From contig NZ_JACXIZ010000009.1 of the NCBI RefSeq assembly GCF_014705605.1, positions 1 to 64,000 on the forward strand: a DNA stretch of 64,000 bases. Reading direction: 5' to 3'. Within the stretch, counting starts at the first letter, position 1; the number at the start of each line of letters is the position of its first letter. Below the pieces are notes generated by a model. That model was given only the letters and a program-made list of their open reading frames with translations. It made no database searches and had not been told where the DNA came from. Shown piece after piece: positions 45,287 through 53,195 of this stretch. A program made the translations under genes and the position numbers. Source of the stretch: Paenibacillus sabuli (GTDB taxonomy: Bacteria > Bacillota > Bacilli > Paenibacillales > Paenibacillaceae).

Positions 45287-47029
45287 TTACTCATCCCCCA
45301 TCAGCATCGTATCGATCGTGTTGCCCTGCGTGACCATCGGATAGACGTTCTCGCCCTTGTGGACGACGAACTCCACGACAGCCGGTCCGGGATGCTGCAG
45401 CGCTTCCTCCCATACCTTGCGGGCGTCCTCCTTGCCGACGGCCCGGTAGCCCTTGACGCCGTAAGCTTCGGCCAGCTTGACGAAGTCCGGGCTGCCGGCC
45501 AGATCGATATGGCTGTAGCGGTTGTCGTAGATGATCTCCTGCCACTGCCGCACCATGCCGAGCACCTGATTGTTGATGATCGCGATCTTGACCGGGATGT
45601 TGTTGATCGCGCAGATCGCCAGCTCCTGCGCGCACATCTGCATGCCGCCGTCGCCGTTGATCGAGACGACCGTGCGCTCCGGGCACGCCAGCTGCGCGCC
45701 GATCGCCGACGGGAAGCCAAAGCCCATCGTGCCGAGACCGCCTGAGGTAACCCAGGAGCGCGGCTTGTTGAACTTGTAGTACTGCGCCGCCCACATCTGA
45801 TGCTGGCCGACGTCGGTCGTGACGATCGCGTCGCCGCCGGTCGTGTCGTGGATCATCTCGATGACCCACTGCGGCTTCAGCTCGGTGTCGGAATCCTTGT
45901 AGCGCAGCGGATACTGGCTCTTCCATTCCTGCACCCGCGTGCGCCAGGCGTCGGCCTTGTCTGCCCGCACCGCTTGCTTGTTGGCGATCTGCAGCACGGT
46001 CTTGATGTCGCCGACGATTGGGATTTCGGTCGGCACGTTTTTGCCGATCTCGGCCGGATCGATGTCGATATGGACGACCTTGGCTTGCGGGGCGAAGCCG
46101 TCGAGCTTCATCGTCACCCGGTCGTCGAAGCGGGCGCCGATGTTGATCAGCAGATCCGCATTCTGAATCGCCTTGTTGGACGTATAGGTGCCGTGCATAC
46201 CGGGCATGCCCAGCCACAGATCGCGACCGCTCGGATACGCGCCGAGGCCGAGCAGCGTCGTCGTGATCGGGATCTCCGTCTTGGTGACGAACTCCAGCAG
46301 CTCCTCGTGCCCGCCCGAGTAAACGACCCCGCCGCCGGCCAGGATGACCGGGCGCTCCGCCTCTGCGATCGCCTTGATCATCTTGTCGACCTGATGCCGG
46401 TTCGGCTGTACGGTCGGGTTGTAGCCGCGCAGATTCACCTCGTTCACAGGCTGGAAGAGCGCCTTCTGCGCCGATACGTCCTTCGGAATATCGATCAGCA
46501 CCGGGCCCTTGCGCCCCGTGTTGGCAATATGGAACGCCTCGTGAATGGTCCGCGGCAGATCCTCTACGTTGCGCACGAGATAGCTGTGCTTGGTGATCGG
46601 CATCGTGATGCCCGTGATGTCCGCCTCCTGGAAGGCGTCCGTACCGATGAAGTTGGTCGCGACATTGCCGGTGATGACTACGAGCGGGACCGAATCCATA
46701 TAAGCCGTCGCGATGCCCGTCACCAGGTTCGTCGCCCCCGGCCCGGAGGTCGCGATGCAGACGCCGACCTTGCCGCTTGCGCGGGCGTAGCCGTCGGCCG
46801 CATGGATCGCGCCCTGCTCGTGACGGGTCAGCAGGTGATTGAAGTCGGAGAAGCCGTGCATCGCATCGTATATGAACAACACCGCGCCGCCGGGATAGCC
46901 GAAGACGCAGTCCGCTCCCTCCAGTACGAGGCTGCGAAGCAGCATCTCCGAGCCGGTCACGACTTCGGGCTTCCTCAGTTTTTCCATGATTTCTTCTTTC
47001 GAGCGTAATGTTGCACCTTGTGCGCTCAT
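45287..47029 (-). CDS. ilvB: Acetolactate synthase large (catalytic) subunit
   Basis: A 580-aa ThDP-dependent acetolactate synthase that makes the first committed intermediate of branched-chain amino acids from pyruvate. The N-terminal ThDP-pyrimidine domain contains [19 protein letters not shown] with the catalytic Glu in TRHEQGA. The central FAD-binding-like domain spans about 215-350. The C-terminal ThDP-phosphate motif is INGDGGMQM ... INN. GGAGG lies 6 nt before ATG 47029, chosen over the longer open frame. It is the first gene of the operon and is preceded by a T-box leader. Confidence 0.96.
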   Translation of the reverse strand: MSAQGATLRSKEEIMEKLRKPEVVTGSEMLLRSLVLEGADCVFGYPGGAVLFIYDAMHGFSDFNHLLTRHEQGAIHAADGYARASGKVGVCIATSGPGATNLVTGIATAYMDSVPLVVITGNVATNFIGTDAFQEADITGITMPITKHSYLVRNVEDLPRTIHEAFHIANTGRKGPVLIDIPKDVSAQKALFQPVNEVNLRGYNPTVQPNRHQVDKMIKAIAEAERPVILAGGGVVYSGGHEELLEFVTKTEIPITTTLLGLGAYPSGRDLWLGMPGMHGTYTSNKAIQNADLLINIGARFDDRVTMKLDGFAPQAKVVHIDIDPAEIGKNVPTEIPIVGDIKTVLQIANKQAVRADKADAWRTRVQEWKSQYPLRYKDSDTELKPQWVIEMIHDTTGGDAIVTTDVGQHQMWAAQYYKFNKPRSWVTSGGLGTMGFGFPSAIGAQLACPERTVVSINGDGGMQMCAQELAICAINNIPVKIAIINNQVLGMVRQWQEIIYDNRYSHIDLAGSPDFVKLAEAYGVKGYRAVGKEDARKVWEEALQHPGPAVVEFVVHKGENVYPMVTQGNTIDTMLMGDE

Positions 47030-47095
47030 CGTCTTCCTCCTCTCCAAGCCCGCCGCCAGCTCGCGCGGACTTGCATCTAATAGGTTTTGGCCATC

Positions 47096-47425
47096 AAAAA
47101 AGCCCTTCGCCCCTTAACACAACGCATTGTGTTGAGGGACGAAAGGCGAAGCTTCCGTGGTACCACCCAAGTTTGCCGTACATTTCGCAATATACAGCCT
47201 CAGCAGGTAAGAATCGCGTGCACGCGGAGACTCTTACCGTTGGCACTGTAACGTGTGCCGCGCGATTTTCCCTAATAGGCATCCGCCGGGGGGCGGGACT
47301 TTTCAGGAAAACAGCTCCGAGGTGAGCTCGTAGAAAAGGGATTTTGGCGACGGTCTCAGCTACTCCGTCCGCTCTCTGATGCAAAAGAGCCCTTAGCACT
47401 TCGTCCTCATCATTGCCGATATCGT
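47096..47425 (-). promoter_or_regulatory. T-box leader of the ilvB operon (probably leucine-specific)
   Basis: The conserved T-box GGGTGGTACCACGGAAGC lies at 47151-47168 (minus strand). It is followed by a terminator, CCCTCAACACAA/TTGTGTTAAGGG inside CTTCGCC/GGCGAAG, with TTTTTT at 47097-47102. Upstream lies a long stem I with AAGGG/CCCTT pairing, and a plausible specifier CUC followed by A at 47324-47326. Uncharged tRNA binding would favour the antiterminator and operon expression. CUC matches the leucine specifier of the Bacillus ilv-leu leader; GAG or ACC in the same loop cannot be excluded by eye. Confidence 0.88.
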
Positions 47426-47556
47426 ATATCAATAAATCATTCAACGTTATCAACAATTATAGGCCTTCCAAAAGCATTCGTCAAGCATACAATAAATTAG
47501 CTCCGGCGGCGCCAGCTATGCCGCCGATCCGGCACACAAGGGGGGCTTGCTTGCCT

Positions 47557-48030
47557 ATGACCTGTATTATACGCGCTTACGCACCGGCCGTCGACCGCGC
47601 GCAACTGATTCGCCTCATCCGCACTGAGCTCGTGCCGCTCTCCCACACGGTCTCGCCGCTGGACGCGCGCGAGCTGCGGCGGCTGCCGCAGCGGCTGCTC
47701 AGCGGCAGCACGCTGGTCGCCTGCCGCGGCCGGGGAAGCGCCGCGAGTGGGTTCGTCCATGCCGTAGCCGCCCGCGGCACGCTGCTGATCGACATGCTCG
47801 CCGTACACCCTCGTCACCGCGGCACCGGCTGGGGCCGCCGATTGATGGAGCGGGCCGAGGCGTACGGCATTCGCCGTCGCTGCTCGCTCGCACGCCTGTA
47901 CGTCGACGAAGGCAATATGTCCGCGCTCCGCTTCTATACCCGGCTCGGCTACGCGTTGACGGGGTATGCGGCGGATTATCGCTGTCACGAGATGACCAAG
48001 CAGCTGCTGGGGCCGGCGATGCGGTCCTAA
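47557..48030 (+). CDS. GNAT family N-acetyltransferase
   Basis: A 157-aa acetyltransferase. The acetyl-CoA loop is MLAVHPRHRGTGWGRRLMERAEAYG (about 82-106; Arg-x-x-Gly-x-Gly). The C-terminal motif B, ALRFYTRLGYALTGYA, is also clear. The frame is open from 47413 within the T-box region; AAGGGGGG before ATG 47557 marks the start, although TTG 47551 is also possible. Its stop overlaps by four bases the stop of the convergent Gly/Tyr-rich gene. The substrate is unknown. Confidence 0.83.
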   Translation: MTCIIRAYAPAVDRAQLIRLIRTELVPLSHTVSPLDARELRRLPQRLLSGSTLVACRGRGSAASGFVHAVAARGTLLIDMLAVHPRHRGTGWGRRLMERAEAYGIRRRCSLARLYVDEGNMSALRFYTRLGYALTGYAADYRCHEMTKQLLGPAMRS

Positions 48031-48353
48031 TAGAAGCCGCCGGGATATCCGCCTCCGCCATAGCAGCAGTTGCCGCCATAACCACCGCCGTAGCCACCGC
48101 CGTAGCCACCGCCAAAACCGCCATATGGGCCGTATGCATAAGGCAGCGTGCCGATCGCCAGCAGGTCGAACAGCACCAGCGGCAGGATTGCCCGCGTGTG
48201 CACCGTTTTGCCCTTGGCTAGCGACTGCAGATGAAGGCGACCGCCGCTAACGCGGATCAGCTTGCCGGTTACGACCGTGCCGTCTTTTTTGCGCGCATAG
48301 ATGGGCTTGCCGAGCAGCTTCACCGCTTGTTGCCGAGTCACATGAGTGCGCAT
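48027..48353 (-). CDS. Small protein with an Sm-like N-terminus and a Gly/Tyr-rich tail
   Basis: A 108-aa protein. Residues about 10-50 (GKPIYARKKDGTVVTGKLIRV, then HLQS) resemble the Sm1-type beta strands of LSM/small barrel proteins. A short hydrophobic segment follows (LPLVLFDLLAIGTLP). The last 35 residues are Gly and Tyr repeats (GGYGGG three times, then NCCYGGGGYPGGFY), encoded by a 12-bp tandem DNA repeat at 48069-48120. Gly/Tyr-rich tails occur in spore coat and surface proteins. It overlaps the convergent GNAT stop by 4 bp. The name and role are unknown. Confidence 0.7.
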   Translation of the reverse strand: MRTHVTRQQAVKLLGKPIYARKKDGTVVTGKLIRVSGGRLHLQSLAKGKTVHTRAILPLVLFDLLAIGTLPYAYGPYGGFGGGYGGGYGGGYGGNCCYGGGGYPGGFY

Positions 48354-48511
48354 GAATGAATCCTCCTTTTATGGTTGGTTCTCCAGTGTATGCAGCACTC
48401 GACCTTACGGCCTGTACGCCTGTACGTACGGTCAGTGGCCCGGCATCTACGAGACTGAACAGGTGCGGACGAGATTGCACCAAGGCGAAATCATATACTT
48501 TCTATAATTTC

Positions 48512-48541
48512 AAAAAAGCCCCCCCTTGCGGGAAGGCTTTC
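48512..48541 (-). terminator. Terminator of the infC-rpmI-rplT operon
   Basis: AAAGCC-TT-CCC-GCAA-GGG-GG-GGCTTT on the minus strand, followed by TTTTG, 23 bp after the rplT stop. Confidence 0.85.
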
Positions 48542-48563
48542 GATAAAATAAGGCGTGATTTTT

Positions 48564-48923
48564 CTAGGCGTTGATTTTTTGCTTGGCCACGCCAGCCAAG
48601 GAGTTGAACGCGCCCATGTCGTTTACGGCCAGATCGGCCAGCATTTTACGGTTCATTTCCACGCCGGCCAGCTTCAGGCCGTACATGAATTTGCTGTAGC
48701 TGAGGCCGTTTTGGCGCGCAGCCGCATTGATCCGCGTGATCCACAGCTTGCGGAAATCGCGTTTCCGCTGACGACGGTCGCGGTATGCGTAGAGCAGCGA
48801 TTTCATGACCTGCTCTTTTGCCGTTTTAAACAAGCGATGCTTGGAGCCGTAATAACCCTTCGCGAGCTTCAAAATTCTTTTGCGACGACGGGCGCGGACG
48901 ATGCCGCCTTTCACTCTTGCCAT
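48564..48923 (-). CDS. rplT: 50S ribosomal protein L20
   Basis: A 119-aa L20, essential for early 50S assembly on 23S rRNA and also the autogenous repressor of its own operon in Bacillus. The N-terminus [23 protein letters not shown] and the C-terminal globular domain ([16 protein letters not shown]) are standard. Last gene of infC-rpmI-rplT, 50 bp after rpmI. Confidence 0.98.
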   Translation of the reverse strand: MARVKGGIVRARRRKRILKLAKGYYGSKHRLFKTAKEQVMKSLLYAYRDRRQRKRDFRKLWITRINAAARQNGLSYSKFMYGLKLAGVEMNRKMLADLAVNDMGAFNSLAGVAKQKINA

Positions 48924-48973
48924 ATGTTAAACCCTCCTGTAATTTGCGTAAAATGAAATGGTACAGTCCGCGC

Positions 48974-49174
48974 TTAGCGCAGTTGATCCAGACCTTGCTT
49001 CAGGCGGCTTGCGTCGCCGGCCGACATGAGCGGCTGGCCAGCCAAGACGCGCTTTTGGCGGCCCGACTTGTGCGACAGCAAATGATTGCGGTACGCTTTG
49101 TAGCGTTTAACCTTGCCGGTGCCGGTAATTTTGAAGCGGTCTTTCAAGCTGCTGTGCGTTTTAATCTTAGGCAT
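48974..49174 (-). CDS. rpmI: 50S ribosomal protein L35
   Basis: A 66-aa L35 starting MPKIKTHSSLKDRFKITGTG, with the basic KRYKAYRNHLLSHKS stretch that binds 23S rRNA. The longer open frame upstream is the infC-rpmI gap; GGGAGG precedes ATG 49174. Middle gene of the operon, 26 bp after infC. Confidence 0.97.
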   Translation of the reverse strand: MPKIKTHSSLKDRFKITGTGKVKRYKAYRNHLLSHKSGRQKRVLAGQPLMSAGDASRLKQGLDQLR

Positions 49175-49200
49175 GTGTATGGTCCTCCCTGCAATTCTTT

Positions 49201-49716
49201 TTAGTTGTTCGTTTTGGGGGCGAGAATCATGATCATGCTGCGCCCTTCCAGCTTGGGGTGCCGTTCGACCACGCACAGATCGGCCACTTCCTTGGACAAG
49301 CGGTCCAGGATGCGCTGCCCGATCGAGGCATGCGTGATTTCGCGGCCGCGAAAGCGGACCGAAGCCTTGACTTTATCGCCTTCGCCAAGGAATTTCACGA
49401 CATTGCGGAACTTGACCTGATAGTCGTGCTCCTCAATGTTGGCGCGGAACCATACTTCCTTCAGATCGACGGTCTTCTGGTTCTTGCGCGCTTCTTTTTC
49501 TTTCTTTTGTTGCTCGTAGCGGAACTTGCCATAGTCCATGATCCGGCACACCGGTGGTTTGGCAGCCGGAGCGACATTAACCAGATCCATATTCAGATCA
49601 ATCGCCATCTGCAGCGCCTCGCGTGTCGGCTTGATGCCGATTTGCTCGCCTTCCGCGCCAACCAGACGCACCTCTCTTGTCCGGATCTCGTCGTTAATTT
49701 GATGTTCCCTGCTAAT
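49201..49716 (-). CDS. infC: Translation initiation factor IF-3 (ATT start codon)
   Basis: A 171-aa IF-3, which prevents subunit joining and checks the start codon on the 30S subunit. The standard N-terminus SREHQINDEIRTREVRLVG is found only by starting at ATT 49716, preceded by GGAGGTGGAAGG. Rare ATT starts are a hallmark of infC, because IF-3 discriminates against them and so limits its own synthesis. A GTG at 49671 would remove part of the N-domain and is not the start. The interdomain linker (QQKKEKEARKNQK) and C-domain end ILAPKTNN are normal. Confidence 0.96.
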   Translation of the reverse strand: MSREHQINDEIRTREVRLVGAEGEQIGIKPTREALQMAIDLNMDLVNVAPAAKPPVCRIMDYGKFRYEQQKKEKEARKNQKTVDLKEVWFRANIEEHDYQVKFRNVVKFLGEGDKVKASVRFRGREITHASIGQRILDRLSKEVADLCVVERHPKLEGRSMIMILAPKTNN

Positions 49717-49780
49717 AACCTTCCACCTCCATCATGTAATGACCCTGCTTATGATCGCAGACAACCGATGTCATGCACAC

Positions 49781-49811
49781 AAAAAAATGCGGGCCGCATC
49801 GGACCCGCATT
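49781..49811 (-). terminator. Attenuator hairpin in the infC leader
   Basis: AATGCGGG/CCCGCATT with T8 on the minus strand lies 65 nt upstream of the infC start. In Bacillus, L20 binds the infC leader and promotes termination there; position and form fit that L20 leader. The alternative antiterminator fold was not resolved by eye. Confidence 0.75.
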
Positions 49812-50013
49812 CCGTAAGTACTCACCGTGAACAAGCATACGCGCTTCTTGCGAAGCTGCTTGAATCGATCGATCGCGACCAGCCGGCATGCTGCCGGTCA
49901 GGTGAGAAGCGGGTGCTTCTGCTTTTGCTGTAACTATCCATTGACCTTATTAGTATACACGCGGCACTACGGCATGTCAACCGCATTTTGCGCGAATTTC
50001 GCTCGTTTGAACA

Positions 50014-51255
50014 TTACCCTGCCTGCTTGCTCTGGACCTCTTCGAAGCGAATGACCCGCGTATGCTCGGTATGGCTCCACTGCTTGTTGTTCTGGGTGAA
50101 GAAGGCATACACCGTAATCGGCGCCCACGACAGCAGATACACCGGGAACAGCAGCAGGTACAGATAGCTCTTCGACTTGACCCGTTCGAGCATCATGACG
50201 AGCGGGAATTGAATGATCGAATACGCCACGTACGGCACCATCACCCAATACGGCATCAGCTCGTAGAGCGAATCGAACAGCGGTTCTCCGGGCAGTACCA
50301 TGACGATCCACATCAGCACCGTGACGATCAGCCCGACCAAGAAGGTGTAGGCATTGAATACATAGAAGGCGGCGTCAAGCTTGACAAAGCTGCGCTCGCG
50401 GATCCCCCGCCACAGCAGCGGCAGGAAATACTTGCGCGCCACATCGAAGTGTCCCTGCGTCCAGCGCAGGCGCTGCCGCGCCGAAGCCTTGAAGGAGATC
50501 GGCTTCTCGTCGTAGACGCGCGCGTCGTAATTGATGCGCGGGTACACGCCTCGCATGATGCAATGGATCGTAAATTCCAGGTCCTCGACGAGGCTTTTGG
50601 CGCCCCATCCGATATCCTGCAGCAGCTTCGACTCGAAGCACATGCCCGTGCCGCCGAGGAAGTTCGCAAGCCCGGCATTGGCCCGCGACACCTGCCACAT
50701 CCGGTTCGTGAACCAGTAGTTGATGCCGTTGGCGGCGCTCACCCACGAATCCTGCGGATTTTTGGTGTCCAGGTAGCCTTGAATGACGCGCACGCCGTTG
50801 CAGAGATCATTGTTCATCAGCTGCAAAAAGTCCGTGCTGACCAGATTGTCGGCGTCGAACATGACGACCGCGTCGTAAGCGCGCGGCTGCTTCCACAGCA
50901 CGCCGAGCATCCATTCGATCGCGTAGCCCTTGCCGCGCTGCGCCGGGTTGGTGCGTACGCAGGCGTGGACCCCGTTGTAGCGGCGCACGACGTCGGCCGT
51001 GCCGTCGGAGCAATTGTCGCAGATGACGAAGATATCGAACAGCTTGCGAGGATACTTCATCATCAGCAGGTTCTCGATCAGCGCGCCGACCACCTGCTCC
51101 TCGTTGTGCGCGGCGACCAATACGGCAAATGACTTCTGCGGCTTGTGCCAGGCCCGACGGCGACGCACGCGCCAGCCGTAAAAACCGAGCACCATCTGAT
51201 AGAGCCCGATTGCGAAAATAAATACTTGCATCGAAAAAATAATCGTATTGACCAT
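50014..51255 (-). CDS. Family 2 membrane glycosyltransferase
   Basis: A 413-aa processive-type GT2 enzyme. An N-terminal membrane helix lies at about 5-25. The catalytic GT-A domain contains VLVAAHNEE, the UDP-sugar DAD motif (134-136, MFDADN), the catalytic Glu-Asp in LVEDLEFT (224-225) and QRLRW (261-265), as in hyaluronan, chitin and poly-GlcNAc synthases. Three to four C-terminal helices lie at about 290-390. It would polymerise a beta-linked sugar while exporting it. No other polysaccharide gene is nearby, and the leader contains two perfect hairpins. Confidence 0.88.
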   Translation of the reverse strand: MVNTIIFSMQVFIFAIGLYQMVLGFYGWRVRRRRAWHKPQKSFAVLVAAHNEEQVVGALIENLLMMKYPRKLFDIFVICDNCSDGTADVVRRYNGVHACVRTNPAQRGKGYAIEWMLGVLWKQPRAYDAVVMFDADNLVSTDFLQLMNNDLCNGVRVIQGYLDTKNPQDSWVSAANGINYWFTNRMWQVSRANAGLANFLGGTGMCFESKLLQDIGWGAKSLVEDLEFTIHCIMRGVYPRINYDARVYDEKPISFKASARQRLRWTQGHFDVARKYFLPLLWRGIRERSFVKLDAAFYVFNAYTFLVGLIVTVLMWIVMVLPGEPLFDSLYELMPYWVMVPYVAYSIIQFPLVMMLERVKSKSYLYLLLFPVYLLSWAPITVYAFFTQNNKQWSHTEHTRVIRFEEVQSKQAG

Positions 51256-51543
51256 GATTCGGTACTGCCCCCTTGAGACCCCAATTTTTAATCATGCTTT
51301 TTCTCTGTCTCTTTTTTTGTTTGTGTTGCGAAATGCGTTTGGCAGCAATCCTGATTTTGCGCGCTTTCTCTTCAATTGTCAAAATCGAATTTGGAACCAT
51401 TTTCCTCCTGCCGACCGGAAATCGACGAAAAATCGCGTACAATCGCCGCGGCTTTGGCCGTCGCGCTTATTTTCGCCGCTTGGCTAGGCCTCCCGCCTGG
51501 CCGCATAGGGCGACCGCCCCGCTCATTGTATATAAACGAAACG

Positions 51544-51571
51544 AATCGGCAAAAGGTTCCTTTTGCCGATT
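51544..51571. promoter_or_regulatory. Perfect 28-bp palindrome
   Basis: AATCGGCAAAAGG-TT-CCTTTTGCCGATT is a 13-bp stem with a 2-nt loop and no T-tract on either side. It could be a protein-binding site or an RNA hairpin in the glycosyltransferase leader. Confidence 0.5.
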
Positions 51572-51637
51572 AGCTTGCACATATGAGCCTATTCTAAACG
51601 TTATGCCCCTATTACCCGCAAATTAACAGTTCCAAAC

Positions 51638-51667
51638 AAACCCCGTCCAAATTTTTGGACGGGGTTT
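51638..51667. terminator. Bidirectional terminator
   Basis: AAACCCCGTCCAAA-TT-TTTGGACGGGGTTT is a perfect 14-bp stem, followed by TTTGTTT on the minus strand. It would stop trmB transcripts that have run antisense through the PAP2 gene. Confidence 0.7.
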
Positions 51668-51840
51668 AATCGCAAGGCGCGTCCGCTCCGCCTTGCCATT
51701 TCATGCTGCCAGGCTGCGTTTTTTCGCTTTCAGTCGCGCCGGATTGTGGTATGATGACTTATAGCCGTCAGACGGACAAGTCGCAGATGAAATTTTTTTA
51801 ATCCACAAGCATACGGAAGACCGTCTTGCTGGAGGTGACC

Positions 51841-52422
51841 ATGGAAAAACAACCTGGACCGACAAACCGAATCCGATTTTGGCTGCAAAGCAGCGAGCTG
51901 CGCCTGTTGCTATGGGCGAACCGCAGACCGCTGAATCCGGCCTTGAATAGGTGGCTGAGCCGCTGGCTCGGCACCGTGACCCATCTGGGCGGCGCCACGT
52001 TCACGCTGGCCACCGCGCTGCTGCTCGTCCTGCTCGCGCCTTATCCGTGGAATACGGCCGGCTGGCAGAGCTTGACCGCCATCGCGATCAGCCACATCCC
52101 TGTCTTTATCGTCAAGCACAAGTTCAAGCGGCTGCGCCCTTATCAGAAGCTCGAAAAAATCAACATCGGCAAGCGCATGCTCGGGGATCCGTCCTTTCCG
52201 TCCGGGCATACGACCGCCATCTTTGCCTGGATGCTGCCGCTGCTGACGGCCGAATCGGCTTATCTGCCGCTCATGCTCCCGGTTGCCATCGTGATCGGCG
52301 TATCGGTCGGATGGTCGCGCATGTATCTGGGTCTGCATTACCCTTCCGATGTCGCCGCCGGCGGCGCGCTCGGGGCGCTGACTGCCTCGCTCGTCTCGCT
52401 CTGGTGGTGGGGCGCCTCTTGA
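51841..52422 (+). CDS. PAP2 family phosphatase (undecaprenyl-diphosphatase-like)
   Basis: A 193-aa membrane phosphatase. The acid-phosphatase signature is complete: KFKRLRP (motif 1), PSGHTTA (motif 2, catalytic His) and SRMYLGLHYPSDV (motif 3). Four or five hydrophobic helices surround it. Such small PAP2 proteins recycle undecaprenyl pyrophosphate or act on other lipid phosphates. GGAGG lies before ATG 51841. Its last 85 bp overlap, on the opposite strand, the end of trmB. Confidence 0.88.
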   Translation: MEKQPGPTNRIRFWLQSSELRLLLWANRRPLNPALNRWLSRWLGTVTHLGGATFTLATALLLVLLAPYPWNTAGWQSLTAIAISHIPVFIVKHKFKRLRPYQKLEKINIGKRMLGDPSFPSGHTTAIFAWMLPLLTAESAYLPLMLPVAIVIGVSVGWSRMYLGLHYPSDVAAGGALGALTASLVSLWWWGAS

Positions 52423-53138
52423 TCCTCCCGTTGCTCCCGCTCCTCCTGCTCGGCGCGATGCGCCCGCAGCGCCTCCTCGCCGATCACCGCCTCGAGACGG
52501 TAGATCGGCTTGCCTTGCTCCACGAATTTGCTCTCATACTCGGTCAGCACGAGCTCCTCGCGCAGGGCGTCCCGATGCAGGTTAAGCGCGATATTGCGCA
52601 ACTGCAGCCCCTCAGACGCGAAGCTGTTGAGCGAAAATTCAAACAACGTCTCCGAATCGGTCTTGAAATGAATCTCGCCCCTTGGGCTCAAGAGCCGGGT
52701 GTACTGCCGCAAAAAGCGCGGATGCGTCAACCTGCGCCGCGCATGCTTCGACTTGGGCCATGGATCGCTGAAATTGAGGTAAATGCGCTCCAGCTCCCCT
52801 TCGGCGAACATGGCCGCAATGTTCTCGATATTGCCGCGCACCAGCGCCAGGTTGGGCGGCTCCGTGACGCCGTCCGCCTCCCAGAGATCACGCGCTTTTT
52901 CGCTGGCGCGGCGGAGCAACTCGTCGTACATATCCACGCCGATATAATTGATATGCGGGTTGCGCTTGCTATGCTCGCTGATGAATTTGCCCTTGCCCAT
53001 GCCGAGCTCGGCGTGAATCGGACGATCGTTCCCAAAAAATGCATGCCAGCGGCCTTTGTGCGGCGCCGCATCCAGCACGACCAGCTCCGGCTGCGCCTCC
53101 AGCGATTCCCGAATGCCTTTTCTTCCACGTAAACGCAT
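52338..53138 (-). CDS. trmB: tRNA (guanine-N7-)-methyltransferase with a C-terminal extension
   Basis: A 266-aa TrmB that makes m7G46 in tRNA using S-adenosylmethionine. The SAM-binding motif is AELGMGKGKFI, and the family hallmark SDPWPKSKHARRRLTHPRFL and the late TEYESKFVEQGKPIYRLEA are present; the core ends near residue 223. The remaining ~43 residues are a polar, Glu/Gln/Ser/Ala/Pro-rich tail not needed for the fold, and about 28 of them are encoded antisense to the PAP2 gene. GGAGGAAGAGG lies before ATG 53138. The tail looks like a gain of coding sequence after loss of the original stop. Confidence 0.94.
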   Translation of the reverse strand: MRLRGRKGIRESLEAQPELVVLDAAPHKGRWHAFFGNDRPIHAELGMGKGKFISEHSKRNPHINYIGVDMYDELLRRASEKARDLWEADGVTEPPNLALVRGNIENIAAMFAEGELERIYLNFSDPWPKSKHARRRLTHPRFLRQYTRLLSPRGEIHFKTDSETLFEFSLNSFASEGLQLRNIALNLHRDALREELVLTEYESKFVEQGKPIYRLEAVIGEEALRAHRAEQEEREQREDQEAPHHQSETSEAVSAPSAPPAATSEG

Positions 53139-53195
53139 AATTCCTCTTCCTCCAACGCTTCATAAAATTAAACGATCCTGACGACAATTGCGACG

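Larger units (their letters stand above)
51256..51840. other. Intergenic region with two perfect hairpins and a solitary repeat core
   Basis: This region holds the leader of the glycosyltransferase gene (minus) and the promoter side of the PAP2 gene (plus). GCGCTTATTTTCGCCG at 51463-51478 matches the core of the 50-bp repeat arrays. A 13-bp perfect stem lies at 51544-51571 and a terminator-like hairpin at 51638-51667. A TATGAT at 51749-51754 may be the PAP2 -10. A TTG-started 117-codon frame (51273-51626) has no ribosome binding site and was not called. Confidence 0.5.

Noticed and set aside
49669-49671. GTG start for infC
   Set aside because: It would remove the conserved IF-3 N-terminus, which is present in frame from an ATT codon with a proper ribosome binding site.
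51273-51626. A 117-codon plus-strand frame ending 12 bp before a terminator
   Set aside because: It has only a TTG start, no ribosome binding site, an arginine-rich shadow-like second half, and spans a repeat core. The terminator is better explained by trmB.
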